From an uncultured Clostridia bacterium (GTDB lineage: Bacteria > Bacillota > Clostridia > Christensenellales > CAG-917), in contig CAKQUX010000004.1 of the NCBI GenBank assembly GCA_934277645.1, forward strand, positions 69,943 to 133,942: a stretch of DNA of 64,000 nucleotides. The letters are read 5' to 3'. Of the stretch, positions 24,960 to 32,624 are shown one piece after another; within the stretch, counting starts at the first letter, position 1; every line of letters starts with the position of its first letter. Under the pieces are notes generated by a model. It searched no databases, had not been told where the DNA came from, and was given only the letters and a program-made list of their open reading frames with translations. The translations under genes were made by a program, and so were the position numbers.

Positions 24960-27176
24960 CTAATCTTCGTCAAGCGTGAGCCAATTAACCGCGATTGAAA
25001 GAGCAAAGCGTTTAATTCCAAGCCCTTTAAACATAATAGAAAGTACCGTATCGTCGCCGCTACCTTCAACGGCAGTTATAACACCTTTTCCATAGCGTTT
25101 GTGCGTTACGATTGCGTTTACCTTAAATTTTGAATAATCGGCATTAGACTTGCTTGCGATTTTTTGAGATGCGTTAAACGTCGAACGATAATTCTCGGCG
25201 TTTGCTCTCGGCACGACGATATTTTCGTCCGTATCGTAATTCTTTGCGCCAAAGCCGTATTTTGTCGTCGAAGTCTGAGCGGTTTCGCTGTCTTTCATTT
25301 CGTCTATAAATCGGCTTACGGGATTGTACGAAAAATCACCAAAACGATTTCTCAGTTTTGCCCAGCTTACAAAAAGCCTTTCTTTTGCTCTCGTTATCGC
25401 TACGTACATAAGTCGACGCTCTTCTTCTATATCCCCACTTCCGACAGCTCTCGAAGTCGGGAAAACCGTCTCTTCGAGCCCTACGATAAACACGTTATCG
25501 AACTCTAATCCTTTTACTGCGTGTATTGTGGCAACCGTAACAAAATTGCCGTCGTCAGCTTCATCGGTGTCGGAGATAAGCGAAACTTGCTCTAAATACT
25601 CTTGAATGGTAACGTCGCCGTTATCTTTTTCAAACTGAGCTATTGCGGTTACAAGTTCTTTCATGTTGTCAAGACGGTTTTTGTCTTCGTCGTTACCCAC
25701 GCTGAACGCCGCTTCGAATCCCGCGTTTTGCAAAACGTATTCGGCAAATTTCGACGGTTTCATAATTTTTGCGTTTGCAATAAGAGTAACCGCAAGATCA
25801 CCGAAATTTTTGAGTTTGGTCTTTGCCGATTGAGGCAGGTCGCTTGTATCGACCATTCCGAGCGCCGTAATCAAACTCATCCCGTTCGACTTTGCCCAAG
25901 ACGCAAATTTTTCGATTGTCGTCTCACCTATTCCGCGTTTAGGATTGTTTATGCTTCTCAAAATTGCGTCTTCGTCCGACGGATTGACAGCCATTCTTAA
26001 ATAGGAAATTAAATCTTTAATTTCCTTTCTGTCAAAGAACTTAAAACCACCGTAAATTTTATACGGAATTTCGTGCATTTTGAACGACTCTTCAAATATA
26101 CGCGTAAGCGAGTTTGCCCTGACCAAAACGGCTATATCGCGATAATTCACACCTTCGTCACGAACAAGTCGGTTTATCGTTTTTGAAACAAAAACCGCTT
26201 CGTCAAGATCGCGATTTGCAGGACAAAACATAACGGGCTCGCCGCTCGCTTTCTCGGACCATAAAACCTTTTCTTGCCTTTTATGATTGTGCTTAATGAC
26301 GTTATTCGCGCATTTTAAAATAGGCATAGTACTGCGATAGTTTTGCTCCAATTTGTAAATCTTTGCGCCGCTAAACGTCCTTTCAAACTCTAAAATATTC
26401 TTTATTTCCGCGCCACGCCAGCTATAAATGCTTTGGTCTTCGTCGCCTACGACAAACACGTTTTTATGTACGCTTGCCAGCTTCTTTACAAGCTCTAACT
26501 GTATCGTATTAGTGTCTTGAAACTCGTCTACGTTTATATATCTAAAGCGTTCGGCGTATTTGTTCAAAACTTGCGGAAAGCCGTCAAACAGTTCGTTCGT
26601 TTTCAAAAGCAAATCGTCGAAATCCATAGCATTGCTGTTTTTAAGGCGTTTGTCGTACTCGGCAAAAACATTGCACACAACGTCGGCGTCTACAACATCG
26701 AATTTAATTTCGTTTAAATATTCTTCCGGCGAATAGCCTTTGTTTTTTGCGTTTGATATGTGCCATAAAACCTTTGTGTTGAGTTTTTGGTCTTCATTCA
26801 TCTCGGCGAGTATTCGCTTCACAAGTCGTCCGCTTTCGGTTTCCGTGTAAATGGTAAACGACGAAGTGTAACCTAAGTTATCGCCGTCATATCTTAACAC
26901 TCGCGCGCAAAACGAGTGAAACGTGCTTGTCCAAACATAACAGTTTCCACCCAAAACGTTTTCTAAACGTTCTTTCATTTCGTTTGCGGCTTTATTTGTG
27001 AAAGTAATCGCAAGTATTTCGGACTGCGGGACACCCGAATTGATAAGGTTCTCTATGCGTGCGGTCAAGACTCTCGTCTTTCCGCTTCCTGCTCCCGCTA
27101 TGACGAGAACTGCCCCTTCCGTATCGTAAGCGGCTTTACATTGTTCGCTATTAAGTTTTATAGTATTTTCAGCCAT
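24960..27176 (-). CDS. pcrA: ATP-dependent DNA helicase PcrA (UvrD family)
   Basis: 738 residues. Superfamily-1 3'-5' helicase for repair and removal of RecA or RNA polymerase from DNA. Motif I is VIAGAGSGKTRVLTAR (residues about 25-40), with AITFTNKAANEMKERL (Ia), VDEFQDTN (II), VGDEDQSIYSWRGA (III), YRST (IV) and VATIHAVKGLEFDNVFI (V). Motif VI is EERRLMYVAITRAKERL. The C-terminal Tudor-like region is KFKVNAIVTHKRYGKGVITAV. It is the first gene of pcrA-ligA. Confidence 0.97.
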   Translation of the reverse strand: MAENTIKLNSEQCKAAYDTEGAVLVIAGAGSGKTRVLTARIENLINSGVPQSEILAITFTNKAANEMKERLENVLGGNCYVWTSTFHSFCARVLRYDGDNLGYTSSFTIYTETESGRLVKRILAEMNEDQKLNTKVLWHISNAKNKGYSPEEYLNEIKFDVVDADVVCNVFAEYDKRLKNSNAMDFDDLLLKTNELFDGFPQVLNKYAERFRYINVDEFQDTNTIQLELVKKLASVHKNVFVVGDEDQSIYSWRGAEIKNILEFERTFSGAKIYKLEQNYRSTMPILKCANNVIKHNHKRQEKVLWSEKASGEPVMFCPANRDLDEAVFVSKTINRLVRDEGVNYRDIAVLVRANSLTRIFEESFKMHEIPYKIYGGFKFFDRKEIKDLISYLRMAVNPSDEDAILRSINNPKRGIGETTIEKFASWAKSNGMSLITALGMVDTSDLPQSAKTKLKNFGDLAVTLIANAKIMKPSKFAEYVLQNAGFEAAFSVGNDEDKNRLDNMKELVTAIAQFEKDNGDVTIQEYLEQVSLISDTDEADDGNFVTVATIHAVKGLEFDNVFIVGLEETVFPTSRAVGSGDIEEERRLMYVAITRAKERLFVSWAKLRNRFGDFSYNPVSRFIDEMKDSETAQTSTTKYGFGAKNYDTDENIVVPRANAENYRSTFNASQKIASKSNADYSKFKVNAIVTHKRYGKGVITAVEGSGDDTVLSIMFKGLGIKRFALSIAVNWLTLDED

Positions 27177-27182
27177 ACGAAA

Positions 27183-27236
27183 ATTTTAACACAAACAAAA
27201 AGAAAACACAATTTTAATCTGGGGTGTTTTACACCC
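27183..27236 (-). promoter_or_regulatory. Predicted promoter and palindrome upstream of pcrA
   Basis: Minus strand: TTGTGT (27211-27206), 17-nt spacer, TAAAAT (27188-27183), directly before the pcrA start. Just upstream is the perfect palindrome GGGTGT-ttt-ACACCC (27222-27236), which could be an operator or a small hairpin. Confidence 0.4.
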
Positions 27237-27349
27237 AAGTTGAAAATATTTAATTACAAACAAAATTAAATACATATTCGTTTTTGTTTGTAACAAAAAA
27301 TTAAACGTCGTTTAAAAACTATATTATAAAGGCACAATCAAATATACAA

Positions 27350-27383
27350 AAAATCCGAATAAAGCAACTTCTTTTCGGATTTT
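27350..27383 (-). terminator. Terminator hairpin downstream of the 27465 gene
   Basis: AAAATCCGAA (27350-27359) and TTCGGATTTT (27374-27383), ten pairs; on the minus strand the hairpin ends in T. Confidence 0.6.
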
Positions 27384-27464
27384 AAAAATCTAGCTTAAAT
27401 ATTGCGAAGATTATATGAATATTGCTATGATTATAGCGTAACGACATCGTAACGACTTTTTTTA

Positions 27465-27869
27465 TTATTTTACTAAATTTAAATCGCCGTCAATCATTAT
27501 CGGCGAAAAACCGATTATTTCGTCGCGAAGCATTCCGTTCGGCAAGCCGTTATACAAAAATATCTTTTTGCCGAATCTGAAAGCGTCATACATTTCCAAA
27601 AAAGTCGCGCCGCCGATATAATTGCTTTCACCGTTTTTATCGAAATTTAAGACCAAAACGGCATCGAGATGCTTTATCGTTTCTTCGCTTCTTTTGAACA
27701 TTGCCGCTTTAAATGCAGAGTGTTTGTCCGTTCCCCTTAAACTTGCTTCCGTATTCGGGCAATCGAAACAATTCGGCATAACAACCGTATGTCCGTCGTT
27801 TTGCAGTTTTTCAGCAATCGGCGGAATTTTGTCATAAAATACTTTTGAACAAATTATTAAGATTTTCAT
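27465..27869 (-). CDS. Nucleoside 2-deoxyribosyltransferase-like small Rossmann protein
   Basis: 134 residues. A Rossmann-like start (MKILIICSKVFYDKIPPIAEKL), then GHTVVMPNCFDCPN. The core is HLDAVLVLNFDKNGESNYIGGATFLEMYDAFRFGKKIFLYNGLP, with a conserved Gly-Gly and Glu. This is the pattern of short proteins related in fold to nucleoside 2-deoxyribosyltransferases and to the DUF4406-like group. The catalytic role of this subgroup is not established. It is a single gene with its own terminator. Annotation is family-level only. Confidence 0.6.
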   Translation of the reverse strand: MKILIICSKVFYDKIPPIAEKLQNDGHTVVMPNCFDCPNTEASLRGTDKHSAFKAAMFKRSEETIKHLDAVLVLNFDKNGESNYIGGATFLEMYDAFRFGKKIFLYNGLPNGMLRDEIIGFSPIMIDGDLNLVK

Positions 27870-27884
27870 TTATCACTTCCGTTT

Positions 27885-28150
27885 TTTATCTTTACCATAC
27901 TACCGTTTCGGCATTTACTATTCTTCCGTTTTTTTTATCTTTATTTTGCCACCGATTAGCTTTTAAAAACTATCGTGTTTAATCTTCGCATACTATAATT
28001 CAGTGCATACTATACAATCTTTTTACATTTATTATGCTACCGTTTCGTAGGTTGCAATACTATAGTTGCAATACTATAGGTTTTTATTTTAATGCGCTAT
28101 CATTTCCGTGCTTACTATACTGCCTCTTAAATATTTGCTATGCCATCAAA
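27885..28150. repeat. Degenerate short-repeat spacer ('actat / ctaccgttt' words)
   Basis: The region is built from loosely repeated words: ctaccgttt, actattcttccgttt, gcatactata, and an exact 14-bp tandem duplication ttgcaatactatag (about 28051-28079). No gene on either strand. Confidence 0.6.
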
Positions 28151-28176
28151 ACTTAATTAAAGTTTAGGTTTAAATC

Positions 28177-28971
28177 TTAAGTCAAATCGGTATTATCGGT
28201 TGCGCCGTTATCCGTTTTGTTGTGGCTGTCGAGAGCGTCAACGTTTGTAGTTTCGTTGCCGTTGGCATTATTTGTTTTTTTAGATTTTTTAACAAATCGT
28301 TCCCCCTTAGGCAAAAAGTATAGTTTGTGAAACAAGTTTTGCAACGCCCAAAGCGCAGATGACAGCGCAAACGCCGCCGAATACATCATAATCATTGAAA
28401 GCGGAATCGTCCACATTTTTCCGCCAAACGTAAATCCATAAAAATCAGGCCAAACTTTTGTTATAGCCACTGCAAATAAATATATAATGCTATATATCAC
28501 CGATGGCGCAAGTCCGAATATGGACAATTTAAAGGAAACGGGATTGTCAACTTCCACGAACAAAAGCGAAATTATCGCAAGGATCGGTATCAATGCGTGC
28601 AAATAAAGGCACGGACCGTCAAACATCATCGTCCAACCCATTGTAGGTCCCAAGAAAAACACAACCGTGACGAACGTTATCGTAACGGCAGTTGTGCCGA
28701 CAAACTTGCAAACCCCAAGCCATTTAGGCACTTCATATTTGCCGCTGATTAAGCCGTTTATGTTGAAAGGTATAAGCATAGTGGAAAAAACAGCAACCAA
28801 TATGTTTGAAAGATTTGTAAAGTATCTGAACGCACGCACCCCCGCCGTCATATTACCTGCAATACTGCCCGTTGTCATTCCTACAATGGAATAAAACGTC
28901 AAAATTACAATTATGACGTTTAGCGAAAGCGCCGTTCCGTTTAAAATCCTTACTTTGATGTTTTCCTTCAT
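28177..28971 (-). CDS. Six-helix integral membrane protein, Pr6Pr-like
   Basis: 264 residues with about six or seven hydrophobic segments (for example 14-35, 47-70, 88-110, 122-140, 152-175, 190-212). It ends in a charged, Asn/Thr-rich cytosolic tail. The blocks RYFTNLSNILVA and FDGPCLYLHALIPILAIISLLFVE, then APSVIYSIIYLFAVAI and WPDFYGF, resemble the Pr6Pr membrane-protein family found in many Firmicutes. Its function is not established. A strong start is supported by family-like MKENIKVRILNGTALSLNV. It is monocistronic, flanked by repeat-like spacers. Confidence 0.65.
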   Translation of the reverse strand: MKENIKVRILNGTALSLNVIIVILTFYSIVGMTTGSIAGNMTAGVRAFRYFTNLSNILVAVFSTMLIPFNINGLISGKYEVPKWLGVCKFVGTTAVTITFVTVVFFLGPTMGWTMMFDGPCLYLHALIPILAIISLLFVEVDNPVSFKLSIFGLAPSVIYSIIYLFAVAITKVWPDFYGFTFGGKMWTIPLSMIMMYSAAFALSSALWALQNLFHKLYFLPKGERFVKKSKKTNNANGNETTNVDALDSHNKTDNGATDNTDLT

Positions 28972-29257
28972 ACGTTCCCCTTTACACCGTTTTAATAAAT
29001 ACTAAACGTTTAGTTTTAAATGATTTTATCATTTTTTCAGGAAAATGTAAAGAGCAAGCCGTATTGAAACCTATTCCAAAATCATAAGCCCTAAATTACA
29101 CTGTACGAACTTTACAACAAACTCAGTAATAAATAGTAATTAGCACTAAAAACATCAATATTAACAACATAAATCGTCAACATACGGAAGGCAATGTAAT
29201 TAAAGCACAAGTTATTTCAATACTATGAGTTTTAAAATCTTGCGTAAAAAATTTTTC
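28972..29257. other. Divergent spacer between 28971 and 29311 genes
   Basis: AT-rich, no gene. It carries the promoter at 29258-29286 for the plus-strand gene and must carry one for the minus-strand gene. Confidence 0.4.
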
Positions 29258-29286
29258 TTGAAACAGTAATGCCTATATGTTATAAT
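29258..29286 (+). promoter_or_regulatory. Sigma-A promoter of the 29311 gene
   Basis: TTGAAA (29258-29263), 17-nt spacer, TATAAT (29281-29286). AAGGAG follows, ten bases before the ATG. Confidence 0.65.
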
Positions 29287-29310
29287 TAAAAAAAATTCAA
29301 GGAGTCAAAA

Positions 29311-29763
29311 ATGGAACTCAGCCAAAATAATGCATATTTAAGAAAAATTTTGAAGTCAATGCGCATCGCTTGGTGCTTTACGATAGTTATCGCCGTTATA
29401 TTTTTGTCATTCGGCATAAGTTCACTCATCACAAATACCCCGATTGTCGAATTGTCACGCAGCGGAGCAATCGCAATGACCATCATCGGCGCAATATGTG
29501 CTTTTGCGACGTTCTTCTTGACATTTTTCGCTTTTGTTTTCCCGCTTGTCGCGAAAATTTCACCTAAAATCAACCGCGCAATGATTGAGGCAAACAAAGA
29601 CAATATGCAAGCGCTCATTAACACCGTAAGCAAAGCTACCAAAAACGATTCGGCGACAGGCGAAGATAAAGAATCTGAAAACGAAACGATGTTTTGCCGC
29701 TACTGTGGTCAAAAAATCGAAAAAGATTCCGTTTTTTGTAAACACTGCGGTGAAAAACAATAA
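29311..29763 (+). CDS. Two-helix membrane protein with C-terminal zinc ribbon
   Basis: 150 residues with an AAGGAG site. Two hydrophobic segments lie at about residues 18-42 and 52-80. A helical linker rich in Asn, Lys and Glu follows. The C-terminal zinc ribbon is FCRYCGQ...FCKHCGEK (four cysteines). This is the zinc_ribbon_2-type layout seen in many uncharacterised Firmicute membrane proteins. No function can be assigned. It has its own promoter and is followed by the HTH gene on the same strand after 134 nt. Confidence 0.75.
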   Translation: MELSQNNAYLRKILKSMRIAWCFTIVIAVIFLSFGISSLITNTPIVELSRSGAIAMTIIGAICAFATFFLTFFAFVFPLVAKISPKINRAMIEANKDNMQALINTVSKATKNDSATGEDKESENETMFCRYCGQKIEKDSVFCKHCGEKQ

Positions 29764-29897
29764 CAGCAATCGGTTTTCCAAGCAAAATTGTTGTTTATTA
29801 TTCGGTTTTCTTTCGACTGATTCCACTTTAGTGCTATAAAACGACTTGTCAATAGTTTTGTTTAGATTTGTGAAAAAAAGTTTAGTGGAGTTTTACT

Positions 29898-30245
29898 ATG
29901 GATTTTTATAGCAAGGTAAATCAGTTATGCCGTGAAAGAGGTATTTCTATTACTGCATTTTCCAAAGAAATTGGACTTTCAAAGGGAACTGCTCCGGGAT
30001 GGAAAACGCTTTCAAGACCACCACGAGTGGCTGCAGTCAAAAGAATTGCCGATTATTTCGGCGTACCCGTAAGCTACTTTTTAGAGGGAGAGGCAGACGA
30101 GACGGCTATTTTCAAAGAATCGGATAAAAAAATAAAGTTGCCCCCAAAAGAGGAACAACTTATAGAAATGGTAAAAACTTTGTCAGATGACGAGTTAGAT
30201 ATGTTGACGGTTTTTATTACTACGCTACTTAACGCTAGAAAATAA
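29898..30245 (+). CDS. XRE-family helix-turn-helix regulator
   Basis: 115 residues with GGAG ten bases upstream. The N-terminal HTH_3 domain (residues 5-62) reads VNQLCRERGISITAFSKEIGLSKGTAPGWK, then VKRIADYFGVPVSYFLEGE, the typical phage-repressor/XRE pattern. The C-terminal helix (EEQLIEMVKTLSDDELDMLTVFI) may mediate dimerisation. Such small regulators are common in accessory regions and mobile elements. The next gene, a HEPN-domain protein, is convergent. That makes a toxin-antitoxin operon unlikely in the usual form, but a regulatory link cannot be excluded. Confidence 0.85.
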   Translation: MDFYSKVNQLCRERGISITAFSKEIGLSKGTAPGWKTLSRPPRVAAVKRIADYFGVPVSYFLEGEADETAIFKESDKKIKLPPKEEQLIEMVKTLSDDELDMLTVFITTLLNARK

Positions 30246-30273
30246 TTTGTTTTGCTAACAAATCACACAAAAA

Positions 30274-30363
30274 CCCACAAAAATAGGCATTATTTAACCT
30301 TATTCCTTATTCGTCATCGGTTTATCACACACCCCACTCCCACAAAAACAGGCATTATTTAAC
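30274..30363. repeat. Direct repeat of 25 bp, two copies 65 bp apart
   Basis: cccacaaaaataggcattat... at 30274-30298 and the same with one mismatch at 30339-30363. They lie between the convergent HTH and HEPN genes, with no coding potential. Confidence 0.7.
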
Positions 30364-30379
30364 ACCTAAATAGTGTATA

Positions 30380-30417
30380 AAAAAGCCCTAAAACCACAAT
30401 ATATAGTAGTTTAGGGC
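30380..30417 (-). terminator. Terminator next to a tRNA-3'-end-like sequence
   Basis: GCCCTAAA (30385-30392) and TTTAGGGC (30410-30417); on the minus strand it is followed by six T. It serves the HEPN gene. Two bases beyond it is TTGGCGGAG (30420-30428), the complement of a CTCCGCCAA end. Confidence 0.75.
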
Positions 30418-30450
30418 GTTTGGCGGAGCGTTAATAACGTAAATCGAGTT

Positions 30451-30873
30451 TTAATTTCTCCCAAAATCTTTTTCTGCCTGTATGCGCACTTTTTCTAATG
30501 CTTTGCAAACATTTGATAAGCGTTCATTATCGCGCTCCAATTTATGGCACTCATCTGCATACTCTTTGCTTTGCAAAAATTGTTTATTATATAAAAATTT
30601 TTGATATGTTTGATGACACCAATGATTGCGTTTTTCTGTCATCTGTTTTAGAAAATTATAATCGCTTGCAGATATATATCGATTCTTACTGCTGAAATCA
30701 AGTTCTTTCAGTTTTTGAACAGTTTGCCCAAGCGACCATTTTTCGATTTTGGCTAAAGTATCATAAAAATCCCCAATGTGCATTGCGGCATATATACGTT
30801 TTACATCGTGTTCTATTACTTGACAACACATAATTGTTTGTCCAATCATAAAATGAAAATCATCTAATGTCAT
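30451..30873 (-). CDS. Predicted HEPN-domain protein (possible RNase)
   Basis: 140 residues, mostly helical. A KRNHWCHQTYQKF segment near residues 81-93 gives R82-x4-H87, the R-x4-6-H motif that forms the RNase active site in HEPN proteins. The preceding helix (NFLKQMTE) and the overall length fit a single HEPN domain with a charged C-terminal helix. HEPN proteins are frequent toxins or defence RNases. No MNT-type nucleotidyltransferase partner is adjacent. The neighbouring lipoprotein gene is upstream on the same strand. The family call rests on this motif and helical pattern alone. Confidence 0.5.
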   Translation of the reverse strand: MTLDDFHFMIGQTIMCCQVIEHDVKRIYAAMHIGDFYDTLAKIEKWSLGQTVQKLKELDFSSKNRYISASDYNFLKQMTEKRNHWCHQTYQKFLYNKQFLQSKEYADECHKLERDNERLSNVCKALEKVRIQAEKDFGRN

Positions 30874-30913
30874 AAATTACTACCTTATGAATGAAGGTCA
30901 TCTTCACATACTT

Positions 30914-31366
30914 TTATATAGAAAATATTACTTTACCGACTATTTTTTTAATAGTTGCGCTATCTCTATAAGAAGACATGTAGTCATTAACTTGTAAAAG
31001 CTGTTTAACTTCGTCGAAAGAGTATTCATTAGCGGTATAAATCATACTACCGCTTGCATTTAGTTTAACGGTTTCAATTTTTGAAAACGTATTAGTAGTA
31101 TGTTCGCTAGTTAATGTTCGAGTTAAATCAACTTGCACATCTATATAATAAGCGTAAGATAAAACGCCATTAAAAGTATATGTTCGCCCACTTAAGGATA
31201 CATCTATAAATTGCCAATAATTATCTAATGTAAGGGGTATTTCATAATATTGCATTTGATTGTTTGTGTTTTTATTAGCGGGATTGTCGTAATCATTACA
31301 CGCGACCATTGAAAACATCAATGTAACCAATAAAGCAAGTATTAAACAATTTATTGACTTTTTCAT
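30914..31366 (-). CDS. Small predicted lipoprotein
   Basis: 150 residues from MKKSINCLILALL, preceded by a GGTGG site; the open frame reaches 18 codons further. A hydrophobic signal peptide ends in FSMVAC, a lipobox with Cys at about residue 23, so the protein is probably anchored to the outer face of the membrane. The mature part is Asn/Thr-rich, then beta-rich (YYIDVQVDLTRTL, FSKIETVKLNASGSMIY). No family recognised. It lies between the HEPN gene and tRNA-Ser in what looks like a small island. Confidence 0.65.
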   Translation of the reverse strand: MKKSINCLILALLVTLMFSMVACNDYDNPANKNTNNQMQYYEIPLTLDNYWQFIDVSLSGRTYTFNGVLSYAYYIDVQVDLTRTLTSEHTTNTFSKIETVKLNASGSMIYTANEYSFDEVKQLLQVNDYMSSYRDSATIKKIVGKVIFSI

Positions 31367-31420
31367 TTTGAAACCACCAAAATTTTTAATTATTATACCA
31401 CATACAAAATAAATTTTCAA

Positions 31421-31742
31421 CTATATGAAAGCGTAAAAAGAACCACTCTACTTTGGCGGACAATTGTGTAGTCAAGCACCAACCAAACAAATTCATTTAA
31501 ATTCGGATAAAAAGGTCAACTTTGAAGACCGAGTGAAACGTGGCGTTCGCCACTAAACAGCTTGGCGAATCGCCTTGTAATTCTTCGCTCATCAGCAATA
31601 TTTTGAGTTTTACGCCTTTTCTTTCTTCTAAGTGTTTTTTCGTTCCGTTTTGTTGAGGTGGCTTGTTTTTTTTCGTAAAATATAAGTCGTGTGTTACAAG
31701 CCGACTACCAACTCGTTTGAATCCTTTCCAAAAACGAAAAAA
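31421..31742. other. Gene-free stretch with small palindromes
   Basis: No credible gene. Short hairpins include GTGGCG-tt-CGCCAC (about 31542-31555) and GGTC...GACC (about 31512-31528). Reads as decayed or structured DNA. Confidence 0.35.
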
Positions 31743-31779
31743 GCAAGAAATACGAACCGCAGTGGTTCGTATTTCTTGC
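31743..31779 (-). terminator. Perfect 16-bp terminator hairpin
   Basis: GCAAGAAATACGAACC (31743-31758), loop of five, and its exact complement (31764-31779); on the minus strand a run of six T follows. It is two bases from another TTGGCGGAG (31782-31790). Confidence 0.8.
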
Positions 31780-31781
31780 CG

Positions 31782-31925
31782 TTGGCGGAGGAAGAGGATT
31801 CGTTTAATAGCGGAGCGGGCGAGTTTACTCGCAAAAGCGAAGCGTCAGCCCCGTGGTATGGGGTTCGGAGGCGTAGCCGCGTGCAATCGCAGATTACACA
31901 AGAATCCCTCTTACATAGTGCATAA
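31782..31925. other. Hairpin-rich element bounded by a tRNA-3'-end-like sequence
   Basis: GC-richer than its surroundings and not coding. It starts TTGGCGGAG...GAGGATTCG, resembling the complement of a tRNA acceptor and T arm. It continues with hairpins (GCGAG-ttta-CTCGC, CCCC-gtggtat-GGGG, GGC-gta-GCC) and ends GAATCCCTCT, which can pair back with AGAGGATTC near its start. It could be a tRNA remnant with an inserted sequence, or an unknown structured RNA. Confidence 0.4.
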
Positions 31926-31928
31926 GTC

Positions 31929-31960
31929 AAAACGGACAAGCATTTTCGCTTGTCCGTTTT
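31929..31960 (-). terminator. Terminator of tRNA-Ser
   Basis: AAAACGGACAAGC (31929-31941), loop of six, GCTTGTCCGTTTT (31948-31960). On the minus strand it starts three bases after the encoded CCA of the tRNA. Confidence 0.8.
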
Positions 31961-31963
31961 GCT

Positions 31964-32052
31964 TGGCGGAGATGGAGGGATTCGAACCCTCGATACCTTG
32001 CGGTAAACACGATTTCCAATCGTGCGCCATAGACCGACTAGGCGACATCTCC
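31964..32052 (-). tRNA. tRNA-Ser (anticodon GGA)
   Basis: 89 nt on the minus strand, class II with a long variable arm. The acceptor GGAGATG pairs with the 3' part ending CATCTCC, followed by discriminator G and an encoded CCA. The D arm begins TCGCCTAGTCGG. The anticodon loop TTGGAAA sits in CGATTGGAAATCG (anticodon at 32017-32015). The variable arm is TACCGCAAGGTA and the T arm GAGGGTTCGAATCCCTC. The terminator follows at once. Its 3' end is echoed at 31782 and 30420. Confidence 0.97.
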
Positions 32053-32624
32053 ACACAGCTTTTATAGTTTATCATAAACGTTTGTTTTCGGCAACTGATT
32101 GTAAATTATATTTAAAAATTTAATTAAACTATAATTTAATTTAAAACTCAGTTAAGTTAAAATACATATAGATTTAAAACGTAAAACTTTTAATTACATT
32201 ATTATTTTATCAAAACTATACATATAAAATTGAGTAACAAATCTTATAAACGGAATATGTACAGGCTATTATATATAAATTTAAAATTGTAATATATATA
32301 AATCTGAAATTGTAATACATAAAAACCCATACTTATGACATACACCAAACTGCATTATATTATCAAATTTATACATTTTATTGAGATTTATGCATAAAAC
32401 GATTATTGTTTTGCATATTTATACATATATGTGCAATAGATTTATATAATTTTAATTGCTATAAAACATTAGGTTATAAATAATAAAATAACATTCAATA
32501 TTTCCTATCGCAATATCTTTTATCACAATACTCTATCACCATGCCTTTTATCGCTAAACTCTATATCGTCATACTATTATTGGTTCATACTGTCTTCATA
32601 TGCTATTATTTATACTACGCTCTA
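32053..32624. other. Extremely AT-rich spacer with degenerate repeats
   Basis: No gene. Contains a near-exact tandem duplication of about 27 bp (tatataaattta aaattgtaat type, about 32272-32322). From about 32500 it has loosely repeated words such as tttatcgcaatactctatcac and tatcgtcatactatta, of the same style as the spacer at 27885-28150. Confidence 0.5.

Noticed and set aside
30274..30363. CRISPR-like array from the 25-bp repeats
   Set aside because: Only two copies with a 40-bp gap, no further repeats and no cas genes.
29898..30873. HTH-HEPN toxin-antitoxin operon
   Set aside because: The genes are convergent and separated by repeats and a terminator, not co-directional and overlapping as in typical modules; kept only as a tentative association.
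31663..32067. Plus and minus frames of 120-134 codons across tRNA-Ser
   Set aside because: They run through the tRNA gene and two terminator hairpins; not credible genes.
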